Shown: piece by piece, positions 15,472-24,861 of the stretch
Position numbering within the stretch: position 1 is the first letter of the stretch
Layout of the letters: each line of letters starts with the position of its first letter
From: Clostridiales bacterium
GTDB taxonomy: Bacteria; Bacillota; Clostridia; Oscillospirales; Acutalibacteraceae
Length of the DNA stretch: 64,000 nt
Assembly: GCA_024684435.1 (NCBI GenBank)
Contig: JAIKWV010000009.1
Coordinates: forward strand, 1-64,000
Direction: 5' to 3'
Position numbers and translations under genes: made by a program
Notes under the pieces: generated by a model
Seen by the model: the letters and a program-made list of their open reading frames with translations, nothing else
What the model was told of the DNA's origin: nothing
Databases searched by the model: none

Positions 15472-18342
15472 ATGATAAAAAAGAGTTTGGCGATCCTCCT
15501 TGCGGCGCTTATGCTGCTGACCTCCCTGTCCGCGGGCGCGGCGGTCTCCGCAAAAAAATCCGAGTACTGCACCGGTACTGTTCTTGCGGCGATAAATACG
15601 AACTACGATGATCTGACCCAGTCGTTTTCCGCCCGCCTTGAGCGTCCTTACGCAAACGGCGAAGCCGCGGGCGCACATATCATCAACGGTCACGGCGACG
15701 CTGAAGAAGGTCTGCTGTGCGGCGGTGACGACACAGAGCTTGAGCCTCTTTCTCCCGCAGAGGCGGCGAGGAAGGAAGCCACTCTCGGCGTCAACGCCGA
15801 TCAGGCAAAGGCAATCGAGTACCATGTGGGGGATCGCAAAACCGTCCACTCAAGCTTTCGCAAAGAGTTTCCCTCAGATAACGTGGAAGTTGAATGCGTC
15901 TATGTGGGCGAATACTGCACCGTCTGGAACGAGGTGGACGGAGGCTTCTCTTTAAGCTCCTCCCTCAAACTGGGCAAGGACTTTGACGAGATCGTTGTCC
16001 GGGAATTTGAGATATTCGGTGACAAGCGCATAGACACCGACGGTGACGGCAAAACAGCCCTGTTTGTCCACAACCTGGACTCAAGCTACGGCGGATATTT
16101 TTCTGTCTCCGACCTTGTGGATTCTCTTGGTCGCATCGGCAAAGTATGGTTCAGGTACAAGGGCAATGGAAACGCCTGCGACTGTGTACATCTGGACGGA
16201 GCCTATGTCTCCACAGTGGTCCACGAATTCCAGCATTACCTTCAGCGCTGCTGGCAGTTTTACGGCAAGAACAACCTGACCTATGTTCCCAACGAGCTGG
16301 AATCTTACATAAACGAAGGTTTTTCGGAGTGCGCCTCCTACCTGCTTGTGGGTTCAAACAGCAGGGTCTGGTGGTTTGAGGACGTTATTGCCGACCCGGA
16401 AAAATATTCTTTGGTCAACTGGTCTTTTGACTCAGCCGCATACGCTGCAAGCTACGTTTTCTGTCAATATCTGCGTACAAGCTACGCCCAGCTTCCCGGT
16501 GTGGAGGACGGCGCGGAAATATACAAGCTCATCATGGAGACCCGGGCGAACAAGTGGGTAAAAAACACCCTGTCCATCGCGGCGGATCTGCTTTATCCCA
16601 CATCGCTGTATCCCGATCTAAAGAACTCGGACAGCCGATGCAGACAGCTCATTGTGGATTTCTGGCTGGCGGTTCTGTGTAAAGACGGCGAAGGCAGGCG
16701 GGGCTTCGGCGGAGAGACCTGGGCAGATCCCATCGAGGCGTGGGTACAGGCCGAGCTGCCGGAGGACGGCAGCACCGGCATAAGAAGCGCCATGGCGGCT
16801 TACTACTATATGTACGAAAACACCCCCGACGGCATTGCCGACGGCACCGCCTATATTACCAAAGCGGGCAAGGACATGGTCTTTGTGGGCGTCAGCGATA
16901 TCGGTCACAAGGTCACATATAATTGGAACAACGGGCTTTGGAAAAACGATGCGCATATGCTCCTCGGAGACACCGATACCGCAATAGCTCCCGACCGATT
17001 TTGTCCCGGAAAGACCTTCCTCGGCTGGAGCAAAGACCCCAACGCCTCAACAGTAACATATAATGAAGGAGATGCAGTTCCCCTTGCCGGGAATAAAGAT
17101 ATCTCGCTTTACGCTGTCTGGGAAGACGCCACGGAAATAACGTCCGGGCAGTCTGTTAGGATATATAATTTCCGCAACAACCGCTGTCTCCGCTTTACTC
17201 CCGGTCAAGCCGGATATTACAATCTTTATCGGGAATTGGGTATCGATGCAGTTCTTTGCTCTGAGGGAGAGACCGTTGAGCCCGAATGTACCGAATGGAC
17301 CGCATCTGCTCCGGGCAGTTCCGGCGGCCGCTGTGAAAACAGCTATTATCTGGAGGCCGGAAAGCCCTACGACATCTATGCGATACGGTACAGCTATGTT
17401 TTGGGAAATACTTTGAGCATAAATTATGCGTCGGAATATTATATCCTGCGGTATGACGCAAATCTGGAAGCCGCGACGGACTATGTTCACGAGATACACG
17501 GCAGAACCGACTATACCCTTGAGACTATCGACTATGAGATCGCTTCCATCGCCCTTGCCCAAGGACTTGAGTTCGCCGGCTGGGCGACGGCTCCAAACGC
17601 GGCAACGGCTCAGTTCATGCCCGGCGAGAAGATCACCCTGACCGAAGACACCGCGGTGTATGGGGTATGGTTGCCCATAACAAAGCTGACAACAGACACC
17701 CCCGTGACGCTGGACTTTTCGATTTACCGGGACGGCAGAGCGCTTTCCGTCACACCGGAAACCGGCGGGACCTATCTGCTTTCCACGGCTGTTCCTTTTA
17801 ATAAAAATATCGAGGTCAGCAGCTGGCTGACTGTTTATGACGAGAACGGGAACGACCTGATTTTGTGCTGCTTGGATCTGCCGTCAATGGAACTCTCTCT
17901 TCAGGCAGGAAAGACATATATCCTCCGGATCTCCATTTCGGATGATATCTCCGCGCAGTTCGAGGCGGAGTTCTCCCTTGAAAAGATATCCGACAAACCT
18001 TCGGCAAGGATCATATTTGACATCAGAAAAACAGAAAGCTACGCCCCGTATTTTGTGTTGTCAGACCGTTTCGTTTATACCGTTCCGAAACTGACCCCTG
18101 CAAAAACAGACGGTTCCGTCTTTGCGGGGTGGGCGGCTGATAACGGCAACACATACGCCGCGGGGGACAAGATCGAACCCATAACGGATCTGGTCCTTTC
18201 CCCGCAGTGGCTGTCTTCGGAAACCTCATCCCGGCAGATAAAAGCGCTCCGCTATGTCGTACAGATGATCCGTTTATATATTCAGTGCTTCGGACTTGCG
18301 CTCAAAGGCAACGCAGAATTTATTAAAACTCTTAACGGCTGA
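15472..18342 (+). CDS. Secreted M30-like zinc metallopeptidase with InlB repeats
   Basis: 956-aa exported protein. The signal peptide (1-27) ends near SAGAAVSAKK. The catalytic region (about 150-420) has H251-E252-F-Q-H255 and a downstream NEGFSE with E282 as likely third zinc ligand, plus DTDGDGKTALFVHNLD and GGYFS, as in hyicolysin-type (M30) gluzincins. Three InlB B-type repeats follow (about 475-545, 655-730, 840-920; each with a GWA or GWS turn and ending in a W). There is no LPXTG motif; the C-terminus is a short amphipathic tail. Substrate unknown; probably acts at the cell surface or in the gut lumen. Confidence 0.8.
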   Translation: MIKKSLAILLAALMLLTSLSAGAAVSAKKSEYCTGTVLAAINTNYDDLTQSFSARLERPYANGEAAGAHIINGHGDAEEGLLCGGDDTELEPLSPAEAARKEATLGVNADQAKAIEYHVGDRKTVHSSFRKEFPSDNVEVECVYVGEYCTVWNEVDGGFSLSSSLKLGKDFDEIVVREFEIFGDKRIDTDGDGKTALFVHNLDSSYGGYFSVSDLVDSLGRIGKVWFRYKGNGNACDCVHLDGAYVSTVVHEFQHYLQRCWQFYGKNNLTYVPNELESYINEGFSECASYLLVGSNSRVWWFEDVIADPEKYSLVNWSFDSAAYAASYVFCQYLRTSYAQLPGVEDGAEIYKLIMETRANKWVKNTLSIAADLLYPTSLYPDLKNSDSRCRQLIVDFWLAVLCKDGEGRRGFGGETWADPIEAWVQAELPEDGSTGIRSAMAAYYYMYENTPDGIADGTAYITKAGKDMVFVGVSDIGHKVTYNWNNGLWKNDAHMLLGDTDTAIAPDRFCPGKTFLGWSKDPNASTVTYNEGDAVPLAGNKDISLYAVWEDATEITSGQSVRIYNFRNNRCLRFTPGQAGYYNLYRELGIDAVLCSEGETVEPECTEWTASAPGSSGGRCENSYYLEAGKPYDIYAIRYSYVLGNTLSINYASEYYILRYDANLEAATDYVHEIHGRTDYTLETIDYEIASIALAQGLEFAGWATAPNAATAQFMPGEKITLTEDTAVYGVWLPITKLTTDTPVTLDFSIYRDGRALSVTPETGGTYLLSTAVPFNKNIEVSSWLTVYDENGNDLILCCLDLPSMELSLQAGKTYILRISISDDISAQFEAEFSLEKISDKPSARIIFDIRKTESYAPYFVLSDRFVYTVPKLTPAKTDGSVFAGWAADNGNTYAAGDKIEPITDLVLSPQWLSSETSSRQIKALRYVVQMIRLYIQCFGLALKGNAEFIKTLNG

Positions 18343-18395
18343 CAGGCGTTTGCCGCTCCTTTGAGCGGCGCGCCGAGGAAGCAGGAGGAACGGTC

Positions 18396-18977
18396 ATGTC
18401 GAGATTTGTGGTATTTGACGTTGAAACCCCCAACAGTCTGTGTGACCGGATGAGCGCCATCGGCATCACGGTCATTGAAGACGAGTTGATCGTGGACGAG
18501 TTCTATTCTCTTGTAAACCCGGAAACATATTTTGACTATTTCAACATACAACTTACGGGAATAAGTGAGGAGACCGTCTGGAACGCCCCCGCCTTTCCGG
18601 AAGTATGGGCGAGGATCGAACCGATTATGTCTAAGGGACTTCTTGCGGCTCACAACGCGGTGTTCGATTTAGGCGTTTTGAAAAAATGCCTGCGTGCTTA
18701 CGGGATCGAATGGAAGCCCTATGTGCGGTATGTCTGCACGGTGAAAATGGGCAGGAAGCTCCTGCCTGGAATGAAGCACAACCTCAACGTTATGTGTGAG
18801 CATTACGGCATCGACCTTGACCACCATCACGCGGCAAGCGACAGCCGCGCCTGCGGAGAGATCCTTCTCCGTTACCTTGAGGACGGCGCGGATATCCGGC
18901 AGCACATCAGAACGTTTTCTTTCAGAAATGACCCGAAAACGACGGGTAAAAATATTGCGCGCGGTGGAAAAAAGTGA
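18396..18977 (+). CDS. DnaQ-like 3'-5' exonuclease (DEDDh)
   Basis: 193-aa exonuclease of the DNA polymerase III epsilon/DnaQ superfamily. Exo I is VVFDVETP (D and E near 8 and 10), Exo II is LLAAHNAVFDLGVL, and Exo III is HHAASDSRAC with the DEDDh histidine. No helicase or UvrC domain is fused. The ATG lies behind GCAGGAGGAA. Standalone proteins of this type are common in Firmicutes; their specific role (proofreading, repair or RNA trimming) cannot be assigned here. Confidence 0.85.
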   Translation: MSRFVVFDVETPNSLCDRMSAIGITVIEDELIVDEFYSLVNPETYFDYFNIQLTGISEETVWNAPAFPEVWARIEPIMSKGLLAAHNAVFDLGVLKKCLRAYGIEWKPYVRYVCTVKMGRKLLPGMKHNLNVMCEHYGIDLDHHHAASDSRACGEILLRYLEDGADIRQHIRTFSFRNDPKTTGKNIARGGKK

Positions 18978-18983
18978 TATAAT
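18955..18983 (+). promoter_or_regulatory. Promoter of the short guaA paralogue
   Basis: TTGCGC (18955-18960), 17-bp spacer, TATAAT (18978-18983), located over the end of the exonuclease gene. Confidence 0.6.
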
Positions 18984-19017
18984 TTTAAATATCTTATGAT
19001 AAAGGATGATGAAAATT

Positions 19018-19998
19018 ATGGATAGCAACAAACGTCCCGAAACAATGGAAAGGATCACCACCAAAGCGTTGGCGGACGCTTTTATCGAGGAACAGATCAA
19101 AGCTCTCCGTGAACAGATCGGCAGCAAGAAAGTATTGCTTGCCCTTTCCGGCGGAGTGGATTCCTCTGTAGTCGCCGCCCTGCTCATAAAGGCCGTTGGC
19201 GACCAGCTGACCTGTGTCCATGTAAACCACGGACTTCTCCGCAAAGGCGAGCCGGAGCAGGTCATAAAGGTCTTCCGCGAAGAACTGAAAGCAAATCTTA
19301 TCTATGTTGACGCCGTTGACCGTTTCCTGGACGCTCTTGCAGGCGTGGACGATCCCGAACAAAAGAGAAAGATCATCGGCAAGCTGTTCATCGACGTGTT
19401 CGTTGAGGAAGCGAAAAAGCTTGACGGCATAGAATTCCTCGGTCAGGGCACAATTTATCCCGACATTCTTGAGAGCGTCGGCGTAAAGGCGCACCACAAT
19501 GTGGGCGGTCTGCCGGAGGAGCTCAATTTTGAATTGGTGGAGCCTATAAAGCTCCTGTTCAAGGACGAAGTCAGAGTTGTCGGCAAGGCGCTGGGTCTGC
19601 CGGAGTCCATGGTTGAGCGTCAGCCCTTCCCCGGTCCCGGTCTGGGCGTGCGCTGTGTCGGCGCCATCACCCGCGACCGTCTGGAGGCTGTCCGTGAATC
19701 CGACGCTATCCTCCGCGAAGAGTTCGCCGCCGCGGGTCTTCAGGGCAAGGTCTGGCAGTACTTCACCGTGGTGCCGGATTTCAGATCCACCGGAGTAAAG
19801 GACGGCAAACGCCTTTGGGATTGGCCGGTTGTCATCCGTGCGGTCAACACCAGGGACGCCATGACCGCCACAGTAGAGGAGATTCCCTACGATATACTTT
19901 TCAAGATCCGTGACCGTATCCTCAACGAAGTTCCCAACGTAAACCGCGTTCTTTATGACATCAGCCCCAAGCCGATAGCGACTATCGAGTGGGAATAA
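19018..19998 (+). CDS. GMP synthase ATP-pyrophosphatase subunit, no glutaminase domain
   Basis: 326-aa protein equal to the C-terminal two thirds of GuaA. It has the PP-loop SGGVDSS, the GMP-synthase signatures [16 protein letters not shown] and [10 protein letters not shown], and the complete dimerisation domain ending EWE. The N-terminal class-I glutamine amidotransferase domain is absent, as in two-subunit archaeal GMP synthases, so it would use ammonia or a separate GATase partner. A full-length guaA lies convergently at 21056-22588. Start ATG 19018 is preferred (AAAGGATGATGA upstream); ATGs at 19006 and 19009 are in frame. No disabling mutation is visible. Confidence 0.85.
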   Translation: MDSNKRPETMERITTKALADAFIEEQIKALREQIGSKKVLLALSGGVDSSVVAALLIKAVGDQLTCVHVNHGLLRKGEPEQVIKVFREELKANLIYVDAVDRFLDALAGVDDPEQKRKIIGKLFIDVFVEEAKKLDGIEFLGQGTIYPDILESVGVKAHHNVGGLPEELNFELVEPIKLLFKDEVRVVGKALGLPESMVERQPFPGPGLGVRCVGAITRDRLEAVRESDAILREEFAAAGLQGKVWQYFTVVPDFRSTGVKDGKRLWDWPVVIRAVNTRDAMTATVEEIPYDILFKIRDRILNEVPNVNRVLYDISPKPIATIEWE

Positions 19999-20106
19999 AA
20001 GTGACGCGCCGCCGGTGGCGGATGAAGCGGCACTTTTATTAGGAAGAAACAAGGAGTGCCGCGAAGCGCCCCAAGCGAGCGGAACGACTATGTTTCTGAC
20101 CGGGGA
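19987..20106 (+). repeat. guaA-end repeat, copy 1 (with terminator hairpin)
   Basis: Begins in the last four codons of the short guaA paralogue. 19987-20050 is a perfect 64-nt inverted match to 21004-21067 at the end of the full guaA. It contains AAAAGTG...CACTTTT (19997-20037) around CCGCC-GGT-GGCGG, which should work as a transcription terminator. The unit continues to about 20106. Confidence 0.85.
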
Positions 20107-20232
20107 AATAAAGACGCGCCGCCGGTGGCGGATGAAGCGGCGCTTTTATTCGGAAGAAACCGGGAGAATTGCGAAGCACTCCAAGCAAGACGACCATGGC
20201 TTCTGACCGGGTAAACGCCCCGCGAAAATCAT
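20107..20232 (+). repeat. guaA-end repeat, copy 2
   Basis: Diverged tandem copy of the preceding unit: GACGCGCCGCCGGTGGCGG, then GATGAAGCGGCGCTTTTATT, GGAAGAAAC, GCGAAGCACTCCAAGC, TTCTGACCGGG and CGCCCCGCGAAAATCA. Short open frames here are repeat-derived. Confidence 0.75.
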
Positions 20233-20263
20233 AACGTCTGCTCAGCAGACAAAAAACTTTGAA

Positions 20264-20308
20264 ACAAAAAGTCAGCCCGCAGCTGTGTTCTTACAGCCGC
20301 GGGCGTTG
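20264..20308 (-). terminator. Terminator of the ybaK-like gene
   Basis: On the minus strand GCCCGCGGCTGT pairs with ACAGCTGCGGGC (20304-20275), followed by TGACTTTTTG. Confidence 0.75.
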
Positions 20309-20329
20309 TTCGTTTTTATATAAAAGATA

Positions 20330-20812
20330 TCAGTTCTCCGGCGTATTCCAGCCCTTGCACACGTCTACCCATGAAACGGGAGAAGAAAGCTTTTCCAATT
20401 CGTCAAGGGTCAGCTCGATGACGCTGTTGCTGCTGCCGCAGGCGGGGAAAACGGTCTCAAACCGCTTGAGCGACTCGTCAAGATAGACCGCAACGCCCTC
20501 ATTGACCGCAAAGGGGCAGACGCCGCCCACCGCGTGTCCGATCAGTTCAACGGTCTCCTCCGGGGTCAGCATCTTTGCCTTTGTCCCGAACTGCGACTTG
20601 TATTTCGGATTGTCGATCTTGGCGTCCCCGGATGTTACGATCAGAACCGGCGTATCATTCACCTTGAATGAGATCGATTTTGCAATGTGGGATGGTTCGC
20701 AGTTCAGCGCCTGCGCCGCCAGCTCCACCGTAGCGCTGGAAGTATCAAATTCCCGGATCCGTTTTTCAATTCCGTGGGCGGCAAAAAACGCCTTTACTTT
20801 TTCTATTGCCAT
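20330..20812 (-). CDS. YbaK/EbsC-type aminoacyl-tRNA deacylase
   Basis: 160-aa member of the YbaK/ProX editing-domain family that hydrolyses mischarged tRNA (typically Cys-tRNA-Pro). The conserved Lys and Gly features are present: AKSISFKVND, then VTSGDAKID, and GHAVGGVCPFAVNEGVAVYLDESL as in the family core. Ribosome site TTAGGAGAC precedes the ATG. It is the only gene between the two convergent guaA genes and has its own terminator at 20264-20308. The exact tRNA substrate is not determined from sequence. Confidence 0.88.
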   Translation of the reverse strand: MAIEKVKAFFAAHGIEKRIREFDTSSATVELAAQALNCEPSHIAKSISFKVNDTPVLIVTSGDAKIDNPKYKSQFGTKAKMLTPEETVELIGHAVGGVCPFAVNEGVAVYLDESLKRFETVFPACGSSNSVIELTLDELEKLSSPVSWVDVCKGWNTPEN

Positions 20813-20919
20813 ATGTTCTGTCTCCTAAGTATCTTTGAACAAAATCCTCGTTCCTGCTGCTACAGGCAATCCATAACTGCGCGGAGCGCATCATAACTCT
20901 AAACTCGCCGACAGGCGAC

Positions 20920-21067
20920 CATAACTGTGATTTTCACGGGGCGTTTTCCCCGGTCAGAAACCATGGTCGCCTTGCTCGCTTGAAGCGCTTCGCAATTCTC
21001 CCGGTTTCTTCCTAATAAAAGTGCCGCTTCATCCGCCACCGGCGGCGCGTCACTTTTATTCCCACTC
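20920..21067 (-). repeat. guaA-end repeat, copy 3 (inverted)
   Basis: Reverse-oriented copy. 21004-21067 is identical to the complement of 19987-20050 (64 of 64 bases) and includes the guaA stop codon and terminator hairpin. The unit extends to about 20920, where CGCCCCGTGAAAATCA parallels copy 2. Confidence 0.85.
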
Positions 21068-22588
21068 CACCGTAGCCGGGGGCTTGCTTGTGATGTCGTA
21101 GACCACGCGGCTGACACCCTTTACCTCGTTGGTTATCCTGCTGCTGGTCTTCTCCAGCAGCTCGAAGGGTAGCTTTGTGAAATCGGCGGTCATAAAGTCG
21201 TCGGTGGAAACTGCGCGGAGCGCGACAGTGTATCCGTATGTTCTGGCGTCGCCCATCACTCCCACGGTCCTTGTATCCGTGAGCACGGCGAAGTACTGGT
21301 TCGTTTCCCTTTCCAGTCCCGCGGCGGCTATCTCCTCTCTGAATATGGCGTCCGCCTCTCTTACGATGTGGAGCTTTTCCTCCGTTATGTCGCCGATGAC
21401 GCGGACAGCAAGTCCGGGGCCGGGGAAGGGCTGACGCCACACAAGCTCGTAGGGTATGCCCAGCTCTATGCCCACAGCGCGAACCTCGTCCTTGAACAGC
21501 TCCCGCAGGGGTTCGACGATCTCGTCAAAGTCGATCACCGAGGGCAGACCGCCCACATTGTGGTGGCTCTTTATTGTGGCGGCGTCGCCTGTTCCGCTCT
21601 CCACCACGTCGGGGTAGATGGTGCCCTGCACCAGCACGTTTACCTTGCCTATTTTCTTCGCCTCGTCCTCAAAGACTCTGATGAATTCCTCGCCGATTAT
21701 CTTGCGCTTTTTCTCCGGCTCGGAAACGCCCTTGAGTTTTTCAAGGAACCTGTCCTTTGCGTTGACTCTGATTATATTCAATGAAAACTGTTTTCTGAAA
21801 ACGTTCTCTACAATGTCGCCCTCATTCTTTCTGAGCAGACCGTGGTCTACAAAAACGCAGGTCAGATCGTCTCCGATAGCCTTGTGCAGAAGCACCGCCG
21901 CCACGGAGGAATCCACTCCGCCGGAAAGGGCGCAGAAAACTTTTTTGCCCTTGAGCTTTTCCCTGTATTTTTCTATCTGCGCGGTGGTGAATCTATCCAT
22001 TGTCCAATCTCCGGCACAGCCGCAGACACGGTAGAGGAAATTGCGCAGAATGTCCTTGCCGAATTTTGTGTGGGTGACCTCCGGGTGGAACTGGACGGCA
22101 TATATTTTGCGTTTTTCGTCGCACATCGCGGCGCAGGGACAGTTGTCCGTAACGGCAATGCAGGAAAAACCCTCCGGCAGCTCGCTGACGTAATCCGTGT
22201 GGCTCATCCAGCAGACGCTTTCCTTCGGCACGCTCTTGAACAGCAGAGAATCACTGACCTTAAGGGTGACCTTTCCGTACTCGCTTATGCTGTTGGCGGA
22301 CTCCACCTTTCCCCCCGCCATGTATGCCACAAGCTGATGCCCGTAGCAGATGCCCAGCACCGGGATGCCCAGATCAAGTATCTCCGGTGAAAAGTGGGGA
22401 GACTTCTCATCATAAACGCTGTTAGGCCCGCCGGTGAAGATGATGCCGCTGTAGTTTTTTTCGCGGATCTCATCGACGGTTATTTTGTTGTAGGGTTTTA
22501 TTTCCGCAAAAACTTTCTGTTCGCGGACGCGGCGGGCTATGAGCTGATTGTACTGTCCGCCGAAATCAAGGATCAAAATTTTATCCAT
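21056..22588 (-). CDS. guaA: GMP synthase (glutamine-hydrolysing)
   Basis: Converts XMP, glutamine and ATP to GMP; 510 aa, normal length. The N-terminal class-I amidotransferase has GICYGHQL (nucleophile Cys) and FHPEVTH (His, Glu). The ATP-pyrophosphatase domain has SGGVDSS and GQGTIYPD-like VQGTIYPD, and the dimerisation domain ends VEWE. The start at 22588 begins [12 protein letters not shown], as in the family; the longer frame to 22714 overlaps glnN. It lies 19 bp after the glutamine synthetase stop, so glutamine production and use appear to be co-transcribed. Confidence 0.95.
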   Translation of the reverse strand: MDKILILDFGGQYNQLIARRVREQKVFAEIKPYNKITVDEIREKNYSGIIFTGGPNSVYDEKSPHFSPEILDLGIPVLGICYGHQLVAYMAGGKVESANSISEYGKVTLKVSDSLLFKSVPKESVCWMSHTDYVSELPEGFSCIAVTDNCPCAAMCDEKRKIYAVQFHPEVTHTKFGKDILRNFLYRVCGCAGDWTMDRFTTAQIEKYREKLKGKKVFCALSGGVDSSVAAVLLHKAIGDDLTCVFVDHGLLRKNEGDIVENVFRKQFSLNIIRVNAKDRFLEKLKGVSEPEKKRKIIGEEFIRVFEDEAKKIGKVNVLVQGTIYPDVVESGTGDAATIKSHHNVGGLPSVIDFDEIVEPLRELFKDEVRAVGIELGIPYELVWRQPFPGPGLAVRVIGDITEEKLHIVREADAIFREEIAAAGLERETNQYFAVLTDTRTVGVMGDARTYGYTVALRAVSTDDFMTADFTKLPFELLEKTSSRITNEVKGVSRVVYDITSKPPATVEWE

Positions 22589-22607
22589 TGTCACACCATC
22601 CCGTTTT

Positions 22608-24701
22608 TTAATTGTAGAACAGCAGGTCTCCGTAATTCGGGAAGGGCCAGTATTTTTCCGCGACCATTGTTTCCGCCTCGTCGCAGAATCCCCGGAGCTT
22701 CTGCATCTCCGCAAGGACTTTCTGCTGCATGGCGTCCGCCTGTTCCTTAACGCCGTTTATGGCAAGGGCTTTTTTCATCTCTGCCTCCAGCTCGCCGGTC
22801 TCTTCCTCGATCTTATCCGTCAGTTCGGAAAGCTTTTTGATGAGCTTTGTCTCATACTCGCAGGGAACGTCCGGAATAAGCGACTTTTTCTCGTTGGCTG
22901 TACGCGCCAGCTTGAGGAGATATTCCTCAATGGCGGGCAGGATCTCCTTGCGGGACATTTCCAGCATTGTCCTTGCTTCTATGGCGATGGTCTTGCAGTA
23001 GTTGCCCAGGATTATCTCACAGCGGGATCTCAACTCCACCTCGGAATAAACTCTGTGCGCCATGAGCATATCCACGTTCTTCTTGTCCAGTATATGGGGA
23101 AGGCATTCCGGCGTGGTGCGATAGTTGAGCAGTCCGCGCACTTCGGTGGCTTCCTTTATCCACGCGTCGTCATAGCCGTTGCCGTTGAACAGGATGCGCT
23201 TGTGATCCTTTATTGTTTTTTGGATCATGTTGTGGAGAGCTGTTTCAAAATCCTCCGCATTTTCCAGCCTGTCGGCGTATATCCTCAGGGATTCAGCCAC
23301 AGCGGAATTTAACATTATATTTGTACAGGCGATAGAATCCGAGGAGCCCAGCATACGGAACTCGAACTTGTTGCCGGTGAAGGCGAAGGGGGACGTCCTG
23401 TTCCTGTCCGTGGTGTCCCTTGTAAACTTGGGCAGAACGTGAACGCCAAGCCTCATTTTGGTCTTCTCCGCTCCGGTATATGGTCTGTCGTTTTCTATGG
23501 CGTCAAGGATCTCCGTAAGCTCGTCCCCTAAGAAAATGGACAGCACCGCCGGAGGGGCTTCGTTGGCGCCTAATCTGTGGTCGTTGCCCGCTGTGGCGAC
23601 GGATATCCTGAGAAGATCCTGATAATCGTCCACCGCCTTTATAACGGCGCAGAGGAACAACAGGAACTGTGCATTCTCATAGGGCGTGTCGCCGGGGGAG
23701 AACAGGTTGACCCCCGTGTCCGTGGCTATTGACCAGTTGTTGTGCTTGCCGCTGCCGTTTACTCCGTCAAAGGGCTTTTCGTGGAGCAGGCAGACAAGAC
23801 CGTGCTTATACGCCACCTTCTGCATGATCTCCATTGTGAGCTGATTGTGGTCTGTGGCGATATTGAGACCCGTATATATGGGCGCTAATTCGTGCTGTGC
23901 CGGAGCCACCTCGTTGTGCTCCGTTTTCGCGAGAATGCCCAGCTTCCACAGCTCCGCGTCCAGCTCCTTCATGAAGGCGGCGACCCGGGGTTTGATGGCG
24001 CCGAAGTAGTGGTCGTCCATCTCCTGACCCTTTGGTGGCATGGTGCCGAAAAGAGTCCTGCCGGTGAAGATAAGATCCTTGCGTTTGTTGTATAATTCTC
24101 TGTCCACCAGGAAATATTCCTGCTCGGGACCTACGAATATCTTTACACATTTTACCTTTTCGTTTCCGAAGAGCTTGAGTATCCTCATTGCCTGACGGTT
24201 GAGCGCCTCCATGGAGCGAAGCAGGGGCGTTTTCTTGTCAAGGGCTTCTCCGCCGAAAGAACAGAACGCCGTGGGGATGCACAGGGTGTCGCCTTTTATA
24301 AAAGCGTATGAGGTGGGGTCCCATGCGGTATATCCCCTTGCCTCAAAGGTAGCTCTCAGACCGCCGGAAGGGAAGGATGACGCATCCGGTTCGCCCATGA
24401 TAAGCTCCTTGCCGGAAAAGTCCATTATCACCCGCCCGTCGGGAGCGGCGGAAATGAAGCTGTCATGCTTTTCGGCGGTTATGCCTGTGAGTGGCTGGAA
24501 CCAGTGGGAGAAGTGGGTGGCTCCGTTTTCTATTGCCCAGTCCTTCATCGCCGACGCCACCGCGTTGGCAACGGAAAGATCCAGCCTGACCCCTTCGTCA
24601 ATGGTCTTTTTAAGCTTCATATAGATCTCTTCCGACAGCTTTGCCTTCATCACCCTGTCGTCAAAGACGAGACTTCCGAAATAGTCCGAAATTTTAACCA
24701 T
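22608..24701 (-). CDS. glnN: Glutamine synthetase type III
   Basis: ATP-dependent ammonium assimilation into glutamine; 697 aa, the size of the GSIII class. Signatures: [33 protein letters not shown] and [10 protein letters not shown]. Start at 24701 (MVKISDYFG) is set by GAGGAG 9 nt upstream. It has its own perfect promoter at 24811-24783 and a leader with an inverted repeat (ATCCAAAA/TTTTTGGAT). It leads a two-gene operon with guaA. Confidence 0.95.
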   Translation of the reverse strand: MVKISDYFGSLVFDDRVMKAKLSEEIYMKLKKTIDEGVRLDLSVANAVASAMKDWAIENGATHFSHWFQPLTGITAEKHDSFISAAPDGRVIMDFSGKELIMGEPDASSFPSGGLRATFEARGYTAWDPTSYAFIKGDTLCIPTAFCSFGGEALDKKTPLLRSMEALNRQAMRILKLFGNEKVKCVKIFVGPEQEYFLVDRELYNKRKDLIFTGRTLFGTMPPKGQEMDDHYFGAIKPRVAAFMKELDAELWKLGILAKTEHNEVAPAQHELAPIYTGLNIATDHNQLTMEIMQKVAYKHGLVCLLHEKPFDGVNGSGKHNNWSIATDTGVNLFSPGDTPYENAQFLLFLCAVIKAVDDYQDLLRISVATAGNDHRLGANEAPPAVLSIFLGDELTEILDAIENDRPYTGAEKTKMRLGVHVLPKFTRDTTDRNRTSPFAFTGNKFEFRMLGSSDSIACTNIMLNSAVAESLRIYADRLENAEDFETALHNMIQKTIKDHKRILFNGNGYDDAWIKEATEVRGLLNYRTTPECLPHILDKKNVDMLMAHRVYSEVELRSRCEIILGNYCKTIAIEARTMLEMSRKEILPAIEEYLLKLARTANEKKSLIPDVPCEYETKLIKKLSELTDKIEEETGELEAEMKKALAINGVKEQADAMQQKVLAEMQKLRGFCDEAETMVAEKYWPFPNYGDLLFYN

Positions 24702-24782
24702 GGTCCATCGCTCCTCATAAAAAACAAGGACGGAGTCTGCGTGGAATGGCATCCAAAAACAGCTCCGCCTTTTGGATATTAA

Positions 24783-24811
24783 ATTATACCGCCGACAGGG
24801 ATTTTTGTCAA
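24783..24811 (-). promoter_or_regulatory. Promoter of glnN-guaA
   Basis: Minus strand TTGACA (24811-24806), 17-bp spacer, TATAAT (24788-24783). The leader (24779-24753) can form an ATCCAAAA/TTTTTGGAT hairpin. Confidence 0.85.
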
Positions 24812-24861
24812 TACGTCCGGCGGATATTGGTGTCGGGAATTTTGCCGTCAGGAAGACAAAA

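Noticed and set aside
20015..20206. Small open frame in the guaA-end repeat
   Set aside because: It is the repeat read as codons and recurs in each repeat copy; no start signal.
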